Source of the DNA: Pseudomonadales bacterium
GTDB taxonomy: Bacteria > Pseudomonadota > Gammaproteobacteria > Pseudomonadales > DT-91
Direction: 5' to 3'
Length of the DNA: 12,399 nucleotides
NCBI GenBank assembly: GCA_013215025.1
Contig: JABSRR010000023.1
Location: forward strand, 1 to 12,399
Part shown: in pieces, positions 7,027 through 12,399 of the stretch
Layout of the letters: the number at the start of each line of letters is the position of its first letter
Position numbering within the stretch: position 1 is the stretch's first letter
Translations under genes and position numbers: made by a program
Notes under the pieces: model-generated
The model's input: the letters and a program-made list of their open reading frames with translations, nothing else
What the model was told of the DNA's origin: nothing
Databases searched by the model: none

Positions 7027-7515
7027 ATGACATCTTCTGCTGCACCTGAAACCATTCATGTCTTAGCCGGGCAGCGCCCTGACGGTGAGCTGGTGTATGA
7101 GCAAGTTTTGGCTCAAAGCATTGGCGATGACTGCTATCGCCTGTGCACGTCTTTGTTATTTGCTAAGGGAGCGGCCAAAGACGATGTGATTCGTTTATTG
7201 CCGGCCGGTCGATTTGAAGTTGAACAGCACGGCGGTAATCTCTGTGTGCGGGTGGTTGCGCGCGATAATTTGGATGTGATTCAGGCGCGTTTGCAGGCGA
7301 ATTTAGCCAAGCTTGAGGCCAGCTGTGATTATGCCAATGAGCGCAGCCTGGTGTATTCCATTCCGGTGGCGCAGGGCTTTGAGCCGATTGAAAAGGCCTT
7401 TAATGAGGCCTTAGTGGGGCAAACTGAGCATGCGATGTGGCTGTATGCTAACGTCTATGATCCGATGGATGGGCAAACCCCATTGAACTGGTGGCATGAC
7501 TTTTTAGCGAAATAA
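7027..7515 (+). CDS. DUF4265-like hypothetical protein
   Basis: This is a soluble 162-residue protein with no signal peptide or membrane segment. The N-terminal two thirds look like the small beta-rich DUF4265 layout: a strand with YEQVLAQ, then GDDCYRL, LLFAKGAAKDDVIRL (about 41-55), and a second half with VRVVARDNLDVIQARLQ (74-90), which is predicted alpha/beta. The tail (from about 112) carries IEKAFNEALVGQ and ends WWHDFLAK. The match is by general pattern only; the function is unknown. The ATG at 7027 directly follows an in-frame TTG, and the upstream GGG gives only a weak ribosome-binding site. A TATAAT lies about 36 bases upstream, so it is probably transcribed alone. It converges with the FimX-like gene with just 9 bases between stop codons, leaving no room for separate terminators. 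Confidence 0.6.
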   Translation: MTSSAAPETIHVLAGQRPDGELVYEQVLAQSIGDDCYRLCTSLLFAKGAAKDDVIRLLPAGRFEVEQHGGNLCVRVVARDNLDVIQARLQANLAKLEASCDYANERSLVYSIPVAQGFEPIEKAFNEALVGQTEHAMWLYANVYDPMDGQTPLNWWHDFLAK

Positions 7516-7524
7516 TACGCAGGC

Positions 7525-9549
7525 TTAAAACTCAAACTCGAAGTTCATCTCAGGCTGCGGTGCCTGAACAAAGTCACCGGTGAGATAGTCGCAGCCAGTT
7601 GACCAAATAGTGGCCATCGCATTGGCATTAGCAACCTTGGGCAAAATAGTGCTGACTGACTGCGCCTTCGCTTCGGTGGTTAAGGTTTGCAAGCTGCTAA
7701 CCTCACCTTTTTCGACGCTCTCGATAAAGCCTTCGGCCAGTCGCGCCATATCAAACTGCACGTGCTGGAATACCTTGAATGGTTCCTCTGCCATACCAAA
7801 GTCGCGGATCGATATGGTAAAGCCTGCCTGCTTGAATTTATTAAGCGTGTCGACCGCAGACTTGAGGTTATGGTTGATGTCGACTTCGCGGAACTGAAAA
7901 ATCACATCGTCGGTGCTGATTTCGGAAGCTTTAATCGCCACGCCTAGCCAGTTCACCAGTTCAGGGTCTTTGATCGCGCTGGCAGTTAAATTAATAATCA
8001 GCCGGGTTTGCTGCGAAGCCTGTTTGCGGCTGGCCAAGGCCTTGGTGGCGGTGACGATAATCCAACGATCAAGCTCGCTATTTTGTGCTGCGCTAATCAT
8101 CGCATCAGGGTAGCTCAGGCCACTGGCATCTTCTAGCCAACACTGCACCTCATAGGTTTCAGAGGCCTCACCCATCAGGCTCATTAAGGGTTGATAGCGC
8201 AAGGTGAACATTTCGTCTTCAATGGCATTGCTAATATCGGCCACGTCATTGGCAGATACAGTATTCGATAAGCTAACTTGAGGACGGTAAACCGCGACGC
8301 TATTTTTCTGTGACTCCATACGAATCTGCGCGGTGGCGGCAATGGATTGATCGAGTAAAAACGCGGCGTTTTTGTGGTTAAGATTTAAGATCGCGCAGCT
8401 GCAGGTAAACTGCACGGTTTTACCCGGCAGCTCACAGATGTGTTTTTCTATTTGCGGCAGTAGCGCCTTCACTTCAGCCAGCGCGGTTTCATTATCGAGC
8501 CGGCTGATGAGGGCGATACTGTCCATGCTGATGCGGCTGGTCAGCTGGGTTTCGTTTAAATGTTCATCGACATAGCTGGCTAAGTCTTTGATCACTATAT
8601 CCATGCCGGATAAATAGATGTCATAGAATAATGCGCTGGAGTCATCGATGCTGAACACGATCAGCGACATTTCGATGCCTTCGGCGTTAGCCAGCATGGC
8701 GTTGGTCGACATTTTTTCCAGTAGCTGTTCACGCGTCAATAAGCCTGTGCCGGCATCGATGCTTGGCGCGGCTGCCGCTTGCGCCCCGGCGCTGCTGACC
8801 GAAAACTGTAGGCAGGGCTCGCCATCGAGGGTTGAAGCGCTAACGTTGAAATGTGCAGCAACTTGGCTTTGATCGGCCTTTTCAATCTGTACGTCAATGC
8901 TGGCATTTTGCTGCGAGGCGTCTTGATTCAGCTGTTTTAAAAAGGCTTTAAATTCACCCTGATCTGGCTTAGCAATTAAATCAATAATCGCGGCGCAGTC
9001 GAGTTCGTCGAGGTCTTCGTAGGCAAATAAGCTGGCAAACGCTTGGTTGCATTCGATAATAATGCCGTCACTGATATAGGCAATTGCCTCGTCGGAGGCA
9101 GTCAACAGCTGGTCGGCACGCATTTGCAGCTCGCTGAAGTCAGATTGCAGCTGAATTAGCTCGCGGTGGGTTTTAGCCGCCTGCATCTCGCGCTGTGCCA
9201 ATTGAATAAAGGCACTGTCGGTATTGTCGATAACCGCGTCGATACCTTTGCTATAGGACGATTTAAGCTTGGTATCACTGAGGTCTTGAGTAATTAAAAT
9301 GCTGGGAATCAGTTTATGGAACTGCTGAATAGTTTTTAAGCTGTACTCAACGCTGACTTCGGGGTGTTTGTTATCAAAAACAATTAAGTCCCAGTCTTGA
9401 TCTTGCAAATGATCGCATAAGTCGCTTTCGCTGCTGACGCGATGCGCACGCGCGTTGACGCCGGCGCCTCGAAACGCTTGGATGATGGATTCTGCACTTT
9501 CTTGGTTTCGGACCAACAGCAGTACATTAAAGCTTGCATTCGCGTCCAT
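7525..9549 (-). CDS. FimX-like REC-PAS-GGDEF-EAL protein, degenerate in all catalytic motifs
   Basis: A 674-residue cytosolic protein close in length and domain order to FimX, the cyclic-di-GMP effector that controls type IV pilus assembly in Pseudomonas aeruginosa. Domains are a receiver-like region (about 7-125; Asp59 present, but the usual acidic pair and the late Lys are missing), a PAS-like region (148-250), a GGDEF-like domain (265-425) whose active loop reads SMDSI (341-345), and an EAL-like domain (440-665). In the EAL domain the signature is EVQ (467-469), DDFG is RDFG (582-585) and the late QG is TG (657-658), so phosphodiesterase activity is very unlikely. The tail QPEMNFEFEF resembles the FimX C-terminus. 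Unlike canonical EAL-x-R, Trp471 stands where the ligand-contacting Arg would be. The start is ATG 9549. It appears to be a single-gene transcript between epmB and the DUF4265-like gene. A FimX-type role is inferred from architecture. Confidence 0.82.
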   Translation of the reverse strand: MDANASFNVLLLVRNQESAESIIQAFRGAGVNARAHRVSSESDLCDHLQDQDWDLIVFDNKHPEVSVEYSLKTIQQFHKLIPSILITQDLSDTKLKSSYSKGIDAVIDNTDSAFIQLAQREMQAAKTHRELIQLQSDFSELQMRADQLLTASDEAIAYISDGIIIECNQAFASLFAYEDLDELDCAAIIDLIAKPDQGEFKAFLKQLNQDASQQNASIDVQIEKADQSQVAAHFNVSASTLDGEPCLQFSVSSAGAQAAAAPSIDAGTGLLTREQLLEKMSTNAMLANAEGIEMSLIVFSIDDSSALFYDIYLSGMDIVIKDLASYVDEHLNETQLTSRISMDSIALISRLDNETALAEVKALLPQIEKHICELPGKTVQFTCSCAILNLNHKNAAFLLDQSIAATAQIRMESQKNSVAVYRPQVSLSNTVSANDVADISNAIEDEMFTLRYQPLMSLMGEASETYEVQCWLEDASGLSYPDAMISAAQNSELDRWIIVTATKALASRKQASQQTRLIINLTASAIKDPELVNWLGVAIKASEISTDDVIFQFREVDINHNLKSAVDTLNKFKQAGFTISIRDFGMAEEPFKVFQHVQFDMARLAEGFIESVEKGEVSSLQTLTTEAKAQSVSTILPKVANANAMATIWSTGCDYLTGDFVQAPQPEMNFEFEF

Positions 9550-9818
9550 TGATAAGACTTACCCGCGTTATATTGATCACTGAGATAAAATGATAGGCGT
9601 TGACCCTGCATCATGCCAGTCGACCTGTTACGGACCTAATCTCAAGTCCAGACCACAACGAATTGTTATTATTGTAATCGCCAGTTTTATCAATATAGTC
9701 GGCTATCTTAACCGATCGTCCGGCAAGAGGCCAATACAAGATCACTGCGAATCCAGTAATCCGTGATCCTGCTAGCGCTTTTATGGTCTGGTAAAAATAA
9801 TCGCTGCGAAGATCTGGC
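9550..9818. other. 269-base gap between epmB and the FimX-like gene
   Basis: No convincing gene is seen here. On the minus strand, TATAAC (9572 to 9567) could be a -10 box 17 bases before the FimX-like ATG, but no good -35 stands before it. An inverted repeat GATCAC...GTGATC (9740-9745 and 9763-9768, 17-base interval) lies in the middle of the gap, and its interval carries the direct repeat GGATT twice on the minus strand. No T-rich intrinsic terminator for epmB is clear; a T run occurs about 20 bases after its stop but only behind a very short stem. Confidence 0.35.
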
Positions 9819-10847
9819 TTATACAGGCAGCAGGCTTTTATGCGGCTGCTTTGCCGTTTCTCGCACCAGCTTGGGTAACATATAGCCGGCCAGCGCAGCT
9901 TGCATTTGCCGGTAAAGTTGTCTGGCTTGATCATCGCTGACGAGAAAGTGCTCGGCGCCCTGCACCTTATCCAGTAGGTGCAGATAATAGGCCTGAATAT
10001 CCGCCTGGTGTAGGCTGTGGCAAAGCGCGGTTTGCGCGGCCAGGCTATCGTTGACCCCCCGTAACAGCACGCTTTGATTGAGTAAACGCACGCCGGCACG
10101 CTGCAGCAACTGGCAGGCTTCACGCAATTCGCTGGCGATTTCTTGCGCATGATTAATATGCAGCACCAAGACGATTTTCAGCCGGCTGCCGGCTAGTAAG
10201 GACAATAGCGAGTCGGTGATGCGCTCGGGCATAACTACTGGGATGCGACTGTGGATACGTAAGGTTGTCAGCTGCGACAGTGGTTCTAGCTTGTGTATCA
10301 GTGCGGCGAGTTGGCTGTCGTTGCTGGACAGCGGATCGCCACCAGACAGAATTACCTCGTTGATCGCGCTATCGGCGGCTATATAATCTGCTGCTTGCTG
10401 CCAATCAGCCTGCCGCGGTGTATTGCCGGCGTAATCAAAGTGGCGGCGGAAACAATAGCGGCAGTGAATGGCGCAGCTTGGGTTACTGATCAATAGCACG
10501 CGGCTGCGGTATTTGTGTACCAGCCCCGGCAGTGGATTAAAGCTGGCCTCATCCAGTGGGTCGCTGATAAAGGCGGCATGCTGCGATAGCTCTTGAGGCT
10601 GCGGTAAAACTTGCAGCAGTAGCGGGTCATTCGGCTGGCCTTTTTCGATCAGCGATAAAAAGTGCGGTGTAACCTTGATTGGAAAATCATCGCTGGCTTG
10701 CTGCTGTTTAGGTAAATCTTCTGGACTTAGGTGGCAGTGGGCCAGTAGCTCAGGTAATGAACGGCACATGGCTTTTAGGCTATTTTGCCAATCGATAGTC
10801 TGCCATCTTGAGCCGTATCGCGTTACAATTCGCAGCTGATCATTCAT
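9819..10847 (-). CDS. epmB: EF-P beta-lysylation protein EpmB (lysine 2,3-aminomutase-like)
   Basis: This is a radical-SAM, PLP-dependent aminomutase that converts (S)-alpha-lysine to (R)-beta-lysine, the group used to modify EF-P. At 342 residues it equals E. coli EpmB (YjeK). The radical-SAM cluster motif is Cys125-x3-Cys129-x2-Cys132, followed by FRRHFDY. EVILSGGDPL (164-173) is the SAM-binding glycine loop, RIHSRIPVVMP (197-207) is a family hallmark, LLNQSVLLRGVND (255-267) follows, and Lys326 in LPKLVRE is the expected PLP lysine. The chain is full length, with an N-terminus aligned to E. coli, so ATG 10847 fits although no Shine-Dalgarno sequence precedes it. It is divergent from efp with only 23 bases between the start codons. 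Its product feeds EpmA, encoded just beyond efp. Confidence 0.96.
   Translation of the reverse strand: MNDQLRIVTRYGSRWQTIDWQNSLKAMCRSLPELLAHCHLSPEDLPKQQQASDDFPIKVTPHFLSLIEKGQPNDPLLLQVLPQPQELSQHAAFISDPLDEASFNPLPGLVHKYRSRVLLISNPSCAIHCRYCFRRHFDYAGNTPRQADWQQAADYIAADSAINEVILSGGDPLSSNDSQLAALIHKLEPLSQLTTLRIHSRIPVVMPERITDSLLSLLAGSRLKIVLVLHINHAQEIASELREACQLLQRAGVRLLNQSVLLRGVNDSLAAQTALCHSLHQADIQAYYLHLLDKVQGAEHFLVSDDQARQLYRQMQAALAGYMLPKLVRETAKQPHKSLLPV
10824..10829 (+). promoter_or_regulatory. Candidate efp -10 box inside the epmB start region
   Basis: TACAAT (5 of 6 matches to TATAAT) lies 41 bases before the efp ATG and inside the first codons of epmB. The 23-base gap cannot hold a whole promoter, so the efp promoter must reach into epmB. 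No good -35 is visible at the usual distance, so this assignment is tentative. Confidence 0.3.
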
Positions 10848-10860
10848 TGTAAAAGTATTT

Positions 10861-10866
10861 AGAGGG
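10861..10866 (+). promoter_or_regulatory. Ribosome-binding site of efp
   Basis: AGAGGG ends 4 bases before the efp ATG. It is the strongest Shine-Dalgarno sequence near this divergent pair, which fits the high expression usual for EF-P; epmB on the other side has none. Confidence 0.7.
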
Positions 10867-10870
10867 TTTC

Positions 10871-11440
10871 ATGGCATCTTACTCTACCAACGAATTTAAA
10901 TCTGGGCTAAAAGTTATGCTCGATGGCGAGCCTTGCTCAATCTTGGAAAACGAGTACGTTAAGCCCGGTAAGGGACAGGCGTTTAATCGGGTTAAGCTGC
11001 GCAATCTTAACACAGGCCGGGTGTGGGAGCGCACGTTTAAATCGGGTGAGAAGCTTGAGGGTGCCGATGTTATGGACCACAGCATGGAATATTCTTACAC
11101 CGATGGTGAGTTTTGGTATTTCATGGATCCGAACACTTTTGAGCAAGCACAGGCAGACAAAGCGGCGGTTGGTGATACGGTGAAATGGCTGAAAGAGCAG
11201 GAAAAATACGAGGTCACCTTGTTTAATGATGCGCCGATTTCAGTTACCCCGCCAAATTTTATCGAGCTTGAGGTCACGCAAACCGATCCAGGTTTGAAAG
11301 GCGATACAGCGCAGGGCGGCTCAAAGCCAGCGACCTTGTCAACCGGCGCGGTTGTGCAAGTACCGTTGTTTATTGTTGAAGGCGAAATGCTGAAAATTGA
11401 CACGCGCACTGGCGAATACGTGTCGCGTGCCAAAAGCTAG
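10871..11440 (+). CDS. efp: Translation elongation factor P
   Basis: EF-P binds between the P and E sites of stalled ribosomes and promotes peptide bond formation at consecutive prolines. The 189 residues cover the three beta-barrel domains. The KOW-like N-terminal domain (about 1-65) carries the loop [10 protein letters not shown], whose Lys34 is the residue that EpmA beta-lysylates in E. coli-type EF-P. The middle OB domain (66-128) includes [20 protein letters not shown]. The C-terminal OB domain (about 130-186) has [15 protein letters not shown] and ends [19 protein letters not shown]. Lys34 (rather than Arg32, as in the EarP branch) matches the presence of both epmA and epmB beside it. 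A good ribosome-binding site lies 4 bases before the ATG. It is followed after 45 bases by epmA, with no terminator seen, so the two are probably co-transcribed. Confidence 0.98.
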   Translation: MASYSTNEFKSGLKVMLDGEPCSILENEYVKPGKGQAFNRVKLRNLNTGRVWERTFKSGEKLEGADVMDHSMEYSYTDGEFWYFMDPNTFEQAQADKAAVGDTVKWLKEQEKYEVTLFNDAPISVTPPNFIELEVTQTDPGLKGDTAQGGSKPATLSTGAVVQVPLFIVEGEMLKIDTRTGEYVSRAKS

Positions 11441-11485
11441 GCGGCATCAGCTGTTTGTTAGACCCTGCCCGATAGGCTTGCTTAA

Positions 11486-12399
11486 ATGTCGCTAACGCTG
11501 CCCCAGCTGCTGCAGCATAAAGCAGAGTTTTATCAGACTATTCGACAATTCTTTTTGCAGCGGCAGGTGCTGGAAGTCGACACGCCGCTGTTGGCTTCGG
11601 CAGCGGTTACCGATCTGCATATAGATCCCTTAACCACTAGCAATAGTGAGTACTTACAAACTTCTCCAGAATATGCCATGAAGCGTCTGCTGAGTGCCGG
11701 CAGTGGGGACATTTTTCAGCTTGCGCATGCGTTTCGGGATGAGCCGTCCAGCGCTAAACATCGCGCTGAATTTTCGCTGTTGGAATGGTACCGGCTTGGT
11801 TTTGATCAATGGGCATTGATGGAAGAGGTGGCTGAGCTGCTGGAGCTATTGCTGGGGGTTAGCGCAGTAAAACACCTAAGCTATCGGCAGGTGTTTGATC
11901 AGTATTTGGGGATTGATCCTTTTACTATCAGCGATGCCGAATTAATGCACGAGGCCAGGCAGCATATTGAGGTGCAGATGGGCTATGCACAGCGTGATGA
12001 TTGGCTGAGCTTATTAATGAGTCACCTAATCGAGCCGGAGCTGGGACGCGATTTACCGACCTTTATTTATGACTATCCGCCGTCACAGGCAGCCTTGGCG
12101 CGGGTGCAAGTTGACGAGCAGGGCGTGCCAGTGGCGCAGCGATTTGAGCTTTACTATCGCGGGCTGGAGCTGTGTAACGGTTATCATGAGCTTGCCGATG
12201 CTGCGCAGCTAAGCCAGCGTTTCGCACTGGATAACCAGCAGCGGCTTCGCTACGGCAAACCCGAATTGCCGCTGGATCAGGCATTTTTGCAAGCGATGCA
12301 GCGTGGCTTGCCGGAATGTGCAGGGGTGGCGGTGGGCCTTGATCGGCTGCTGATGTTAAGCCTGAATAGCGATGATATTGCTGACACCCTGCCATTGAG
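11486..12399 (+). CDS. epmA: EF-P--lysine lysyltransferase EpmA, 3' end cut by window
   Basis: EpmA (GenX/PoxA/YjeA) is a class II lysyl-tRNA synthetase paralogue without the anticodon-binding domain. It activates (R)-beta-lysine with ATP and joins it to Lys34 of EF-P. The window shows 304 residues, and E. coli EpmA has 325, so about the last 8-20 residues are missing on the right. Visible motifs are VLEVDTPLL (28-36), YLQTSPEYAMKRLL (56-69), motif 2 with FQLAHAFRDE to FSLLEWYR (77-103), the RFELYYRGLELCNGYHEL substrate pocket (219-236), and motif 3 GVAVGLDRLLML (280-291). The ATG at 11486 has an AGG about 9 bases upstream and gives an N-terminus a little shorter than that of E. coli. It stands 45 bases behind efp in the same direction. 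Confidence 0.95.
   Translation, partial: MSLTLPQLLQHKAEFYQTIRQFFLQRQVLEVDTPLLASAAVTDLHIDPLTTSNSEYLQTSPEYAMKRLLSAGSGDIFQLAHAFRDEPSSAKHRAEFSLLEWYRLGFDQWALMEEVAELLELLLGVSAVKHLSYRQVFDQYLGIDPFTISDAELMHEARQHIEVQMGYAQRDDWLSLLMSHLIEPELGRDLPTFIYDYPPSQAALARVQVDEQGVPVAQRFELYYRGLELCNGYHELADAAQLSQRFALDNQQRLRYGKPELPLDQAFLQAMQRGLPECAGVAVGLDRLLMLSLNSDDIADTLPL

Noticed and set aside
9384..9614. 76-codon minus-strand frame at the start of the FimX-like gene
   Set aside because: Most of it overlaps the FimX-like receiver domain out of frame, and no family is recognisable.
9611..10150. 179-codon open frame on the minus strand over the end of epmB
   Set aside because: It runs in another frame of the well-supported epmB gene, is rich in Cys, Arg and Lys in an unnatural way, and has no recognisable domain.
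12063..12395. 110-codon minus-strand frame at the right edge
   Set aside because: It is the antisense of epmA, which carries clear class II synthetase motifs on the plus strand.
1..12399. CRISPR arrays, tRNA genes, insertion sequences or prophage remains
   Set aside because: No regularly spaced direct repeats, cloverleaf sequences, transposase motifs or phage genes were seen on either strand. Frequent GCTGCAG strings follow from Leu/Gln/Ala codon choice inside genes.

Overview
The window is a stretch of ordinary-looking chromosome from a gammaproteobacterium, probably a free-living aquatic one. This rests on the E. coli-like EF-P/EpmA/EpmB set, a parvulin that closely follows E. coli PpiC, a FimX-like protein of the kind known from type IV-piliated Pseudomonas and Xanthomonas relatives, and a TRAP transporter. 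The genus cannot be fixed from the sequence alone. There are no tRNA or rRNA genes, transposases, CRISPR arrays or phage genes, and the coding density is high.

Layout. (1) 1-808, plus strand: the 3' part of a 5-oxoprolinase subunit C (pxpC/kipA-like) gene that enters from the left edge. (2) 829-4688, minus strand, read right to left: a membrane-anchored P-loop/AAA-type ATPase, overlapping by ATGA with an MscS-family channel, then a small DUF4870-like membrane protein after a 100-base gap holding four inverted repeats. (3) 4774-6934, minus strand: a tight trio of TRAP small permease (dctQ), TRAP large permease (dctM) and ppiC, with 2-base gaps and a terminator-like hairpin at its end. No solute-binding protein (dctP) is present. 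(4) 6935-7026: a divergent promoter region with two perfect TATAAT boxes facing opposite ways. (5) 7027-7515, plus strand: a small DUF4265-like protein, convergent with a large minus-strand gene (7525-9549) for a FimX-like REC-PAS-GGDEF-EAL protein whose catalytic motifs are all degenerate. (6) 9819-12399: the EF-P modification module, with epmB on the minus strand, efp divergent after only 23 bases, and epmA directly behind efp and cut by the right edge.

How the genes work together. EpmB makes (R)-beta-lysine, EpmA attaches it to Lys34 of EF-P, and EF-P then relieves ribosome stalling on polyproline stretches, so the right end is one complete functional module. DctQ and DctM form the membrane part of a TRAP uptake system that must borrow a binding protein from elsewhere. 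The most unusual unit is the ATPase-MscS pair: a signal-peptide-bearing, multi-spanning protein with a cytosolic NTPase and winged-helix end, translationally coupled to a small-conductance channel. Its function is unknown to me and it is the best candidate here for an undescribed system.
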